A stretch of DNA of 64,000 nucleotides, from positions 372,001 to 436,000 of the forward strand of contig CAZQSZ010000003.1 in assembly GCA_964596345.1 (NCBI GenBank), read 5' to 3'. The position numbers and the translations under genes are program-made. The notes under the pieces are model-generated. The model was not told the origin of the DNA. It searched no databases and worked only from the letters and a program-made list of their open reading frames with translations. This stretch comes from CADEDV01 sp964596345 (lineage in GTDB: Bacteria > Bacteroidota > Bacteroidia > Chitinophagales > Chitinophagaceae). Every line of letters starts with the position of its first letter. Position 1 is the stretch's first letter. Below, in pieces: positions 33,841-41,732 of the stretch.

Positions 33841-33887
33841 TTATGATTTTACATTAGCGGGACAATTCATTTGCCGCAAAATCATAA
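33841..33887. promoter_or_regulatory. symmetric inverted repeat in a divergent promoter region
   Basis: The perfect 10-bp pair TTATGATTTT (33841-33850) / AAAATCATAA (33878-33887) encloses GCGG (33857-33860) / CCGC (33874-33877). One-mismatch promoter elements lie on each strand: TTCATTTG (33867-33874) for the + gene and TGATTTTG (33884-33877) for the minus gene. Confidence 0.55.
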
Positions 33888-33898
33888 ACCATTTTAAC

Positions 33899-34354
33899 AT
33901 GCGATATTTTTTGTTATTGTTAACAGCGGGCTTTCTTATTACCAATGCCACTGCGCAGGGTACTGAAGATTCTGTAAAAGCAGCAGTCAATAAATTATTT
34001 ACTGCGATGAAGGAATCAGATGAAGCCATGCTTAAAAATTCTTTCACTTCCAATGCCGTGTTGCAGACCATTGGCAGGTCAAAAGAGACAGGAGCTGTTG
34101 TAGTGACCAGTGAAGAAGTGAATGCATTTGCGGAATCTATTCGGAAAATAACTAAAGGGGATGCAGATGAACAGATTGTTTTTGAAAATATAAAAATTGA
34201 TGGAGACCTTGCCAGTGTATGGACGCCCTACAAATTTTATTATAAAGGGAAATTCAGCCATTGCGGTGTCAACTCTTTCCAACTGGTACGGCTGAATGGG
34301 GAGTGGAAAATTCAATACATTATTGATACGAGAAGAAGACAGGGATGCGAATAG
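33899..34354 (+). CDS. secreted SnoaL/lumazine-binding-like (NTF2-fold) protein
   Basis: The 151-aa product starts at ATG 33899 with a signal peptide (LLLLTAGFLITNATAQ). The rest is an NTF2-like cone: SVKAAVNKLFTAMKESDEAM, NSFTSNAVLQTIG, VWTPYKFYYKGKFSHCGVNS and LNGEWKIQYIIDTR. It is close to the putative lumazine-binding subgroup of this fold. The ligand or activity is unknown. It shares a short symmetrical divergent promoter with the lipoprotein on the other strand. Confidence 0.75.
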   Translation: MRYFLLLLTAGFLITNATAQGTEDSVKAAVNKLFTAMKESDEAMLKNSFTSNAVLQTIGRSKETGAVVVTSEEVNAFAESIRKITKGDADEQIVFENIKIDGDLASVWTPYKFYYKGKFSHCGVNSFQLVRLNGEWKIQYIIDTRRRQGCE

Positions 34355-35611
34355 TTATTTTCCTTTCAACCTGTATTTTTTAGTGACTTTCGGATTATTG
34401 AAATAGTTATTCAGTTCTTCCTCGGTCATATTATTAGTGATGTCTACAGGGACATCTATCAGCTGCATCTGGCTTTGCTTCAGTTCATCCTTAAGCTTGT
34501 TTGTTTTATTGGCAATTCCAGGATCTTTTTCTCCCACCAGGGAATAATCAAAGATCATATACTCCAGTCTTTTGATGGAAGAACGGATAAGAGAGGCCTG
34601 GTTTTGTTCTACTGTTTTATTGGGCGAAGTGGCTTCTTTTACCGGAACTAATGCCACACCAACGCTGGGTAAAATCTTCCCGGCTGTTTTCGATGACTCG
34701 CCACCAGTGGTGGAGAGTATCGTTCCTGTGAGGGCAGAAGTAGCCGAGGTGAGATCAAATGTGGCACGGGCGGTTTTTGTTTTTTTCAGCCGCTTGTCAA
34801 TTTGCAGGAACGTATATTTTAAGCGAAGAATATAACTTTTGATATTCGTCACAACATTTTCATACTCCTGTTTGGCCAGCGGATAGTTCAATGCATCTTT
34901 AACCACCAGTTTCACCACAGCCGTATCCTTCGAATTGAACTTGCCGGAACCGATAAAACTCAGGTTCACAATTTTTTCTTTTCCCGGATCGGTTTCCTTC
35001 ACAAAATCATAAGGGGGTGTCCAGGCAAATTCATCATCACATTTTTTTACCAGGTTATAATTGCTGATAGGGGTGCTGCTGGTAAAAAGGATGGTTTCTA
35101 TGGCAAAAGTCCCGTTTTCGCACAAGACATTAAAGAGAACCGGTTGACCTTCTTCGACGGTCAATGTCCCCGCAACAGTAGGTTTTACCCTTGGCAGAAC
35201 AATATCTGTATTATAAAAAGTGAGTATAAAACCGGTATCGACTTTTTCGGAAGGATCAACAAGGCTTTGAACGCCCAGTTTCACGGAGTACTCCTGGTCA
35301 TATTTCAATTTGCCCGACATGAAATATGATTTTTCCGCTTTGAAGGTAAGCAGGCCATTATCCTTATTGATCTTCAGGCCGGCAGGGGAGTTCTTGATAT
35401 ACCAGTAATACCTGGAATCGTCTTTATTAATGGATAGCTGGTAAGAAAGCATGGAATCCACATGAATAGAAAAAAAAGGATTCAGGTTGGTGATACGAAG
35501 GGCGGAATCAGCCTCGTGTTTTAAGTTAGCATTAACAGAGTCGGCAACCTGCGCAGTGGAGGCATACGTTGCCAGTATGCAACTAACCAGTAAAATAAGC
35601 CTTGCTCTCAT
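34355..35611 (-). CDS. exported protein with cadherin/Ig-like N-domain, unknown function
   Basis: The 418-aa product starts at ATG 35611 (a TTG 21 bases earlier is rejected). A signal peptide (LLVSCILATYASTAQ) leads to a putative Ig-like segment (YYWYIKNSPAGLKINKDNG and LLTFKAEKSYFMSGKLKYDQ). Further beta sequence with TVEEGQPVLFNVLCENG is followed by a helical C-terminal third (LVVKDALNYPLAKQEYENVV and IRSSIKRLEYMIFDYSL). I cannot name the family. The last bases abut the stop of the convergent NTF2 gene without a gap. Confidence 0.7.
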   Translation of the reverse strand: MRARLILLVSCILATYASTAQVADSVNANLKHEADSALRITNLNPFFSIHVDSMLSYQLSINKDDSRYYWYIKNSPAGLKINKDNGLLTFKAEKSYFMSGKLKYDQEYSVKLGVQSLVDPSEKVDTGFILTFYNTDIVLPRVKPTVAGTLTVEEGQPVLFNVLCENGTFAIETILFTSSTPISNYNLVKKCDDEFAWTPPYDFVKETDPGKEKIVNLSFIGSGKFNSKDTAVVKLVVKDALNYPLAKQEYENVVTNIKSYILRLKYTFLQIDKRLKKTKTARATFDLTSATSALTGTILSTTGGESSKTAGKILPSVGVALVPVKEATSPNKTVEQNQASLIRSSIKRLEYMIFDYSLVGEKDPGIANKTNKLKDELKQSQMQLIDVPVDITNNMTEEELNNYFNNPKVTKKYRLKGK

Positions 35612-35690
35612 GTGGTTTTTTTCAGAACGCAATATTACCGTATTTGTGTTGATTGTCCAGCAACATTGATTACCAGTACAAAAAAAGAAA

Positions 35691-35710
35691 CCCCCTGTAG
35701 AAACAGGGGG
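35691..35710 (-). terminator. intrinsic terminator of hsp20
   Basis: The stem CCCCCTG (35691-35697) / CAGGGGG (35704-35710) has a 6-base loop; on the minus strand it is followed by TTTCTTTTTTT. Confidence 0.85.
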
Positions 35711-35761
35711 TGTAAACCAAAACCAACTGCTTATGAGAAAATCTTAATTACTTATTTGACG

Positions 35762-36205
35762 TTACCTGATGTTTATTTCCTTCGCTGTTTCTTTGACTGT
35801 TTCTTTTTTCGGAAGGTTTAATGTTAAAACACCATTAACATATTGTGCTTCGATATTATTTGCTTCAATCTTTTCGTCTATTGTAAAGACTCTTTTGAAA
35901 GACCGATAGTTGTATTCTTTGCGAATTTGTTTTTTGTTCTCGCTTTTGGCTTCTTCTTTTTTCTCTGCTGAGATCGTTAATACCTGCTGGTCCAGGTTTA
36001 CCTTGAAATCTGTTTTTTCAAAACCGGGTGCCACTACTTCAAGGTTGTATCCTTTTTCTGTTTCCAGGATATTAACGGGTACAAACCCTTTCCACTGCGG
36101 CTCTGTTTCGTTCCTGAAAAGACCTGGCAATTCAGTAAAGAAATCATCTACAAAACTGTTGAAGTTTCTTTCAAAAGGTTTCCTGTTCAATTTTACGAGT
36201 GTCAT
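35762..36205 (-). CDS. Hsp20 / alpha-crystallin small heat-shock protein
   Basis: ATP-independent holdase that keeps unfolding proteins soluble. The 147-aa protein has an N-arm (FNSFVDDFFTELPGLFR), the alpha-crystallin domain (about 40-135; VPVNILETEKGYNLEVVAPG, VLTISAEKK, FKRVFTIDEKIEANNIEAQY, NGVLTLNLPKKE) and a C-terminal IxI motif (INI). It is a single gene with a terminator behind it. Confidence 0.94.
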   Translation of the reverse strand: MTLVKLNRKPFERNFNSFVDDFFTELPGLFRNETEPQWKGFVPVNILETEKGYNLEVVAPGFEKTDFKVNLDQQVLTISAEKKEEAKSENKKQIRKEYNYRSFKRVFTIDEKIEANNIEAQYVNGVLTLNLPKKETVKETAKEINIR

Positions 36206-36405
36206 AGTTATTTAGTTTTTTAAGTTTAGGTAATTGCTTACGATTGCATTTCGACAAACCACATACCAACCGCTTTTCATCAACTTTTTCCTGTCATTGA
36301 TTCTTGGTCATTGGCATTGCTATGCCAGAATTTCCGAAATACGAAAAAATGCTGACATAATTTCCAGTATTTACCAGACGAAGAACGGCTGACCAACTTT
36401 TTTGC

Positions 36406-36413
36406 TACTTTTG
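36406..36413 (+). promoter_or_regulatory. TAnnTTTG promoter of the bacilliredoxin gene
   Basis: Exact match TACTTTTG, 23 bases upstream of the ATG. Confidence 0.75.
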
Positions 36414-36435
36414 CGTTCAACTTAAAATATTCAAT

Positions 36436-36867
36436 ATGTATCCGGAAGAAATAGTAATCCCCATGAAAGAGGAGTTGACCGATAACGGTTTTTCTGAACT
36501 CCAGACGCCAGCTGAGGTAGAAGCACAATTATCAAAAGAAGGAACCACTTTGGTAATGATCAATTCAGTCTGCGGATGTTCCGCAGGTACGGCCCGTCCC
36601 GGAGTCCTGATGGCTGTAGCCAACACCCCTGTGAAGCCAGATTTTCTGACTACCAGTTTTGCTGGATTTGATGTTGATGCGATCAAAACATTAAGGCAGC
36701 ACCTGCTCCCTTATCCTCCTTCATCACCGGCTATAGCTCTTTTCAAAAATGGCCAATTGGTACATTTTATCGAACGGCACCAGATCGAAGGCCGCCCGGC
36801 ACAGGTTATAGCTCACAACCTGATCAGTGCTTTTGAGCAGCATTGCAAAAAGGAAACAGCAGCATAA
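36436..36867 (+). CDS. BrxA/BrxB-family bacilliredoxin
   Basis: The 143-aa protein has the bacilliredoxin thioredoxin-like fold with the CGC motif (Cys46-Gly-Cys48 in INSVCGCSAGTARPG) and the family start MYPEEIVIPM. In Firmicutes, bacilliredoxins remove bacillithiol from proteins. Some Bacteroidota make bacillithiol, so a similar role here is plausible but not shown. Own promoter and own terminator. Confidence 0.9.
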   Translation: MYPEEIVIPMKEELTDNGFSELQTPAEVEAQLSKEGTTLVMINSVCGCSAGTARPGVLMAVANTPVKPDFLTTSFAGFDVDAIKTLRQHLLPYPPSSPAIALFKNGQLVHFIERHQIEGRPAQVIAHNLISAFEQHCKKETAA

Positions 36868-36885
36868 ATTTTTATACCAGTTGTG

Positions 36886-36917
36886 AATACCTCCCCGGAA
36901 GCGGGGAGGTATTTTCA
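36886..36917 (+). terminator. intrinsic terminator after the bacilliredoxin gene
   Basis: The 12-bp perfect stem AATACCTCCCCG (36886-36897) / CGGGGAGGTATT (36902-36913) with loop GAAG is followed by TT. Confidence 0.9.
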
Positions 36918-36987
36918 TAAAAGTTTCTTTTGCAACTACTCTCAATTTGATTTGTATATTCGTTGCTCTTAATCAACTACTTCCCAG

Positions 36988-38151
36988 ATGTATCCCAACC
37001 TGTATTTCGCTTTTAAAGATCTGTTCGGAATAGAAATTGAAAAACTCCGTTTTGTTAATTCGTTTGGTTTTTTTGTAGCTATTGCTTTTATACTGGCGGC
37101 GGTTGTGTTAGTAGCCGAGTTACGCCGCAAGAGTAAACAGGGCCTCTTACAGCCAACTGAAATGCAGATTGTAGTGGGACAACCGGCAACAACTGGTGAA
37201 TTGGTCCTTAATTTCCTGTTGGGCTTTTTGTTAGGTTATAAGATATTGGCCCTTTTCATCATGAGTAGTTCTGCTACCGAGGATCCACAGGCCTTTATAT
37301 TTTCTTCTTTAGGTAGTTGGCCTACCGGTATTGGCCTCGGACTTTTATTTGCCGGGCTTAAATGGTGGGAAAAGAACAAACAAAAACTGGCTAAACCAGA
37401 AAAAAGAACGGTACGGATATGGCCACATGACCGGGTGGGGGAGATCACGATCATTGCACTTGTATTCGGGTTACTAGGTGCCAAACTTTTTGACATATTT
37501 GAGAATTGGAGTGCTTTCCTTAAACAACCTTCTGATTTCATTTTTTCACCTTCCGGGTTAACATTTTACGGAGGCCTGATTTGCGCAGCATTAGCCATCT
37601 GGTGGTATGCCAGGAAGCATAAGATTGGCTTTTGGCACCTGAATGATGCTGCGGCACCTGTTTTAATGCTGGCCTATGCAGTTGGTCGTATCGGTTGCCA
37701 GGTAGCAGGGGATGGCGATTGGGGTATCAATAATACCTCCGATAAACCCCTCAGCTGGCTACCCGACTGGATGTGGTCCTACACCTATCCGCATAACGTA
37801 AATGAAGTAGGTGATCCTATCGCCGGCTGTGTTGGGAAATACTGTAATGAGTTGCCTGTCGGCGTCTATCCAACTCCATTTTATGAGACCATTGCCTGCC
37901 TCATCATCTTTGGAATTCTCTGGTCGCTTCGTAAAAAGCTGAAAGTGCCGGGTACCATGTTTGCTCTATACCTTATGTTCAACGGGGTGGAGCGATTCTT
38001 TATTGAAAAGATCAGGGTCAATACAACGTTAGACCTTTTCGGCTTTAAACCCACCCAGGCTGAGGTCATTTCCACCCTTTTATTCCTGTCCGGACTGGCT
38101 TTATGGATTTACCTTAAAAGAGCATATAAGGGGCCGAAATCCACATCCTGA
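36988..38151 (+). CDS. lgt: prolipoprotein diacylglyceryl transferase, long form
   Basis: Integral inner-membrane enzyme that attaches diacylglycerol to the lipobox Cys of prolipoproteins, the first step for the many lipoproteins in this window. The 387-aa product is longer than the about 290-residue E. coli enzyme, mainly because of an extra loop near 55-150. Recognisable parts are GLTFYGGLICA, AVGRIGCQVAGDGDWG and FNGVERFFIEKIR. At the position of E. coli His103 (FHGG) this protein has Tyr (FYGG). Start ATG 36988. Confidence 0.88.
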   Translation: MYPNLYFAFKDLFGIEIEKLRFVNSFGFFVAIAFILAAVVLVAELRRKSKQGLLQPTEMQIVVGQPATTGELVLNFLLGFLLGYKILALFIMSSSATEDPQAFIFSSLGSWPTGIGLGLLFAGLKWWEKNKQKLAKPEKRTVRIWPHDRVGEITIIALVFGLLGAKLFDIFENWSAFLKQPSDFIFSPSGLTFYGGLICAALAIWWYARKHKIGFWHLNDAAAPVLMLAYAVGRIGCQVAGDGDWGINNTSDKPLSWLPDWMWSYTYPHNVNEVGDPIAGCVGKYCNELPVGVYPTPFYETIACLIIFGILWSLRKKLKVPGTMFALYLMFNGVERFFIEKIRVNTTLDLFGFKPTQAEVISTLLFLSGLALWIYLKRAYKGPKSTS

Positions 38152-38325
38152 TGCTGAATTTTAGTTGTAGCCGCCGTTATTTTTTTGCGTAGGATTAATT
38201 CTACAGGCTCCTGAAACACTCTCCTGTATTGACTTTCCCGGTAGCCTCCAAAATGGAAACGTTTGCATTGGTTTCCATCTTTCATATTTTATACACAACG
38301 GCTATGAGATTCCGGCTTTGCGATG

Positions 38326-38333
38326 TATTTTTG
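38326..38333 (+). promoter_or_regulatory. TAnnTTTG promoter of rpoD
   Basis: Exact match TATTTTTG, 104 bases from the rpoD ATG, implying a leader of about 99 nt. The 285-base gap between lgt and rpoD holds nothing else I can identify. Confidence 0.7.
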
Positions 38334-38436
38334 CAGACGGACTTGGACGGTTCCTATTTTACCACACTTTTTGCAACTAAGCTGGAACAAAGCCTGTCTA
38401 CTATTCGTTTTTATTTAAACAGAGAGGTACTACATT

Positions 38437-39294
38437 ATGCGGCAGCTCAAAATTGCTACCCAGATCACCAACAGGGATTCTCAGGCGGTTGAGAAATATC
38501 TGCAGGAAATATCGAAAATTTCGATGATCACTCCTGAAGAGGAAACCACGTTAGCACAACGGATCAAAATGGGCGACCAGAAAGCTTTGGATAAGCTTGT
38601 TCAGGCCAACCTTCGTTTCGTGGTGTCAGTGGCCAAACAATATCAACACCAGGGTTTATCGCTGAGTGACCTTATCAACGAGGGTAATCTCGGCCTGATC
38701 AAAGCGGCACAACGCTTTGATGAAACCAAAGGTTTCAAATTCATTTCTTATGCGGTATGGTGGATTCGCCAGTCCATTTTACAGGCATTGGCAGAGCAGG
38801 GCAGATTAGTCCGCCTGCCTCAAAACAAAATTGGCACCTACAACAAGGCTAATAAAGCGTATATGGCTTTTGAACAGGAACACGAGAGAGAGCCTTCAAC
38901 AGAAGAATTAGCGGAGTTACTTGAAATGAGCGAAACAGAGATCAACAACATTTTCCAGAGCAACACTCGTCACACCTCGCTGGATGCACCTGTGCATGAA
39001 GCAGAAGATGTGGCCATGGGCGACCTGCTGGAAGGTGGTGATGATACAGATGATGATGTGATGAAGGATTCTTTGCGTAACGAGATTCGCCGGGTATTGA
39101 AATCACTCAGTCCCCGTGAAGCCGAGATCGTGAATGCTTATTTCGGACTGGATGGCGAAAATGGCGTTACCATTGAGCAGATCGGCCAGAAATATGATCT
39201 GACCAAAGAACGCATCCGCCAGATCAAGGAAAGAGCTATCAAACGTTTACAAAAAGCCCGTTACAGCAGTGCGTTGAAAGCATACCTGGGCTAA
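38437..39294 (+). CDS. rpoD: primary sigma factor RpoD/SigA, short Bacteroidota form
   Basis: Directs RNA polymerase to housekeeping promoters. At 285 aa it lacks region 1.1 and the non-conserved region, as in Bacteroides sigma-ABfr. Present are region 1.2 (QAVEKYLQEISKISMITPEE), region 2 (NLRFVVSVAKQYQHQGLSLS, NEGNLGLIKAAQRFDETKGF, FISYAVWWIRQSI), region 3, and region 4 with the HTH TIEQIGQKYDLTKERIRQIK. This is the sigma that should read the TAnnTTTG elements listed here. Confidence 0.96.
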   Translation: MRQLKIATQITNRDSQAVEKYLQEISKISMITPEEETTLAQRIKMGDQKALDKLVQANLRFVVSVAKQYQHQGLSLSDLINEGNLGLIKAAQRFDETKGFKFISYAVWWIRQSILQALAEQGRLVRLPQNKIGTYNKANKAYMAFEQEHEREPSTEELAELLEMSETEINNIFQSNTRHTSLDAPVHEAEDVAMGDLLEGGDDTDDDVMKDSLRNEIRRVLKSLSPREAEIVNAYFGLDGENGVTIEQIGQKYDLTKERIRQIKERAIKRLQKARYSSALKAYLG

Positions 39295-39324
39295 GCGATA
39301 TTTTAAACGATGAGTTTATTTTAT

Positions 39325-39360
39325 ACAACTCCGGTCAGTATAACGACCGGAGTTGTGTTT
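39325..39360 (+). terminator. intrinsic terminator after rpoD
   Basis: The 12-bp perfect stem ACAACTCCGGTC (39325-39336) / GACCGGAGTTGT (39345-39356) has an 8-base loop followed by GTTTT. Confidence 0.88.
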
Positions 39361-39398
39361 TACAGGTATTCTTAACAACCTTTTTCCTTCCTGCTGGT

Positions 39399-39406
39399 TA
39401 TTTTTG
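39399..39406 (+). promoter_or_regulatory. TAnnTTTG promoter, nearly leaderless
   Basis: Exact match TATTTTTG. The ATG at 39415 lies 9 bases past the G, so by the rnpB ruler the leader is about 4 nt. Confidence 0.7.
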
Positions 39407-39414
39407 TAATAACT

Positions 39415-40296
39415 ATGAAGAAATTAGTTCCTATCCTGGCTTTTTGCATCCTGCTCATTTCCTGTGAAAGAAAAGTCGATTTTAAACTGGCTGATGTGAC
39501 TCCAAAACTGGTGGTGGAAGCTACCATTGAAAATGGACAACCACCTGTAGTGTACCTTACAAAAAGCCAGGCCTATTTCTCACAAATCGACCTTTCAACC
39601 CTGGCCAATAGTTTTGTCCGTAATGCCGAGGTGTACGTTTCTAACGGAATACTTACCCACCGGCTAAAAGAGTATACTATTCCCGCTGGTGGTGGCCTGA
39701 ATTTTTATTACTATTCCATTGATTCTGCAAATTTGGCAACAGCTTTTACCGGTGAACTGAATAAACAATATTCGCTGCGTATTCTGACCGAGGGAAAAGA
39801 ATATACTGCTGTAACCACTATCCCCGCTATAACCAAAAGAATTGATTCCTTGTACTGGAAGCAGGCTCCTGGAAGTAATCCCCAGGAGAAAGTGGCTGTA
39901 ATGATCAAAGCGACTGATCCGCCTGGTTTAGGTGATTATGCCCGTTATTTCACTAAACGCAACCAGGAAATATTTTACCCGGGCCTTAATTCCGTATTCG
40001 ATGACCAGATCATTGACGGAAGCACTTACGATATCCAGGTGGAAAGAGGGGTGGAAAGGAATGGGGATGTGCCGGAGGGCTATTCTTTTTTTGACAAAGG
40101 GGATACGGTAACGCTCAAACTTTGCAATATCGATAAAGCCACGTATGATTTCTGGCGCACCATGGAATTTACCTACGCCAGTGTAGGCAACCCTTTTGCC
40201 TCACCAACAAAGGTCAGCAGTAATATCAGTAACGGAGGATTAGGGTATTTTGGTGGTTATGCAGCCCAGTACAGAACGATTGTTATACCCCGATAA
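39415..40296 (+). CDS. DUF4249 lipoprotein
   Basis: The 293-aa product begins with a lipoprotein signal (LAFCILLISC). The mature part is beta-rich with the DUF4249 pattern: KLVVEATIENGQPPVVYLTKS near the start, NAEVYVSNG, YSLRILTEGKEYTAVTTIP and a C-terminal NPFASPTKVSSNISNG and LGYFGGY. DUF4249 proteins are usually encoded next to TonB-dependent receptors and may be surface-exposed partners; here no receptor is adjacent. Function unknown. Confidence 0.85.
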   Translation: MKKLVPILAFCILLISCERKVDFKLADVTPKLVVEATIENGQPPVVYLTKSQAYFSQIDLSTLANSFVRNAEVYVSNGILTHRLKEYTIPAGGGLNFYYYSIDSANLATAFTGELNKQYSLRILTEGKEYTAVTTIPAITKRIDSLYWKQAPGSNPQEKVAVMIKATDPPGLGDYARYFTKRNQEIFYPGLNSVFDDQIIDGSTYDIQVERGVERNGDVPEGYSFFDKGDTVTLKLCNIDKATYDFWRTMEFTYASVGNPFASPTKVSSNISNGGLGYFGGYAAQYRTIVIPR

Positions 40297-40375
40297 ATTC
40301 TTTTAATTCACTGACAGGTTTTGCACATGCTGCCCAACTGCAGTGCAGGCTACATTTCAGTATTGCTTTTACAGT

Positions 40376-40383
40376 TAATTTTG
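40376..40383 (+). promoter_or_regulatory. TAnnTTTG promoter of trxB
   Basis: Exact match TAATTTTG, 25 bases upstream of the trxB ATG. Confidence 0.75.
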
Positions 40384-40407
40384 CCCAATTCTTAAATCTA
40401 CAGACGA

Positions 40408-41355
40408 ATGGAGACTACCGCAAGCGAAAGAGTTCATTGCCTTATTATAGGTTCGGGACCTGCAGGATATACAGCCGCTATTTATGCATCAAGAGCCAAC
40501 CTGAAACCCGTATTATACCAGGGTATTCAACCCGGCGGACAGTTAACGATCACTACCGAAGTGGAGAATTATCCCGGCTACGCAAATGGCGTGCAGGGGC
40601 CTGAAATGATGGTGGATTTTGAAAAACAGGCTGCCCGGATGGGTGCTGATATCCGGTATGGGTTGGCTACAAAAGTTGATTTTTCTTCTCAACCACATAA
40701 AGTATGGATCGATGAAGAAAAACTGGTAGAAGCTGATGCCGTAATTATTGCAACCGGTGCGTCTGCCAAATGGCTGGGATTGGAAAGTGAACAACGCCTG
40801 AACGGATACGGGGTCAGTGCCTGTGCGGTTTGCGACGGTTTCTTTTTCAGGAATAAGGAAGTAGCGATAGTTGGAGCTGGTGATACCGCTGCAGAAGAAG
40901 CTTTGTATCTTTCCAAACTTTGCACAACCGTTCATATGTTCATTCGGAAGGATGCCATGCGGGCCAGTAAAGTCATGCAGGAAAGAGTATTGAATGCCCC
41001 GAATATCAAAGTGTACTGGAACACCGATACGGAAGAAGTTGTCGGTGAGAAAAATGTAACAGCCGTACGGGTTAAAAATAACAAAACCGGCGAAAAGCAG
41101 GAGATACCTATCAGCGGGTTCTTTGTAGCCATCGGGCATCAGCCCAACTCTGATATCTTTAAACCCTTCCTTCAAATGGATGAAGCAGGTTATATTCAAA
41201 CCATTCCCGGCACTTCCAAAACAAATGTGGAAGGTGTTTTCGCAGCCGGTGATGTGCAGGATAAAATTTACCGGCAGGCTGTGACAGCGGCAGGTAGCGG
41301 TTGTATGGCTGCACTGGATGCAGAAAGATACCTTGGAGCAAAAGGAATCCATTAA
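40408..41355 (+). CDS. trxB: thioredoxin-disulfide reductase
   Basis: NADPH-dependent flavoenzyme that reduces thioredoxin. The 315-aa protein shows the FAD-binding GSGPAGYTAAIYASRANL at the N-terminus, the redox-active CAVC motif (Cys139 and Cys142), the NADPH site VAIVGAGDTAAEEALYLSKL and the C-terminal FAD loop VFAAGDVQDKIYRQAVTAAG. It is followed after 8 bases by folB, so the two are probably co-transcribed. Confidence 0.96.
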   Translation: METTASERVHCLIIGSGPAGYTAAIYASRANLKPVLYQGIQPGGQLTITTEVENYPGYANGVQGPEMMVDFEKQAARMGADIRYGLATKVDFSSQPHKVWIDEEKLVEADAVIIATGASAKWLGLESEQRLNGYGVSACAVCDGFFFRNKEVAIVGAGDTAAEEALYLSKLCTTVHMFIRKDAMRASKVMQERVLNAPNIKVYWNTDTEEVVGEKNVTAVRVKNNKTGEKQEIPISGFFVAIGHQPNSDIFKPFLQMDEAGYIQTIPGTSKTNVEGVFAAGDVQDKIYRQAVTAAGSGCMAALDAERYLGAKGIH

Positions 41356-41363
41356 TTATTCAT

Positions 41364-41726
41364 ATGGCAGGAGTAATGACCATTCAGCTTCAGCAGCTTC
41401 GTTTTTTTGCAAAACATGGTTTGTATGCAGAAGAATTGAAAACAGGGAATGAGTTTAAAGTAAGTCTTTCTGTTGATCATATTCCAGCAGAAGATGTTAT
41501 TACTGATATATCCACCACGGTCAATTATGTGACCCTATATGAACTGGTAAAAACCCGGATGCATCAACCCACTGCTTTGCTGGAGACAGTAGCCATGGAA
41601 ATAACAGAAGCCATCTTTGCTGCATTCCCGGCTGTAAAGAAAACAGAGCTGTCAATTATAAAATTGCATCCGCCCATAGCTGGCTTTACCGGCAGTGTGG
41701 GAGTGAAATATTGCAAAGAAGCCTGA
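41364..41726 (+). CDS. folB: dihydroneopterin aldolase
   Basis: Folate-pathway enzyme that cleaves dihydroneopterin. The 120-aa protein has the FolB pattern: IQLQQLRFFAKHGLYAEELK, TGNEFKVSLSVD, STTVNYVTLYELVK, LLETVAMEITEAI and IKLHPPIAGFTGSVGV. The start at ATG 41364 gives the usual family length. It shares the trxB transcript and ends 6 bases before the end of the convergent MATE gene. Confidence 0.9.
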   Translation: MAGVMTIQLQQLRFFAKHGLYAEELKTGNEFKVSLSVDHIPAEDVITDISTTVNYVTLYELVKTRMHQPTALLETVAMEITEAIFAAFPAVKKTELSIIKLHPPIAGFTGSVGVKYCKEA

Positions 41727-41732
41727 TCGTTA

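Noticed and set aside
38229..38492. 87-codon frame upstream of rpoD
   Set aside because: It overlaps the exact TAnnTTTG promoter and the start of rpoD in another frame.
40543..41352. 269-codon frame opposite trxB
   Set aside because: It is antisense to all trxB motifs and resembles no protein family.
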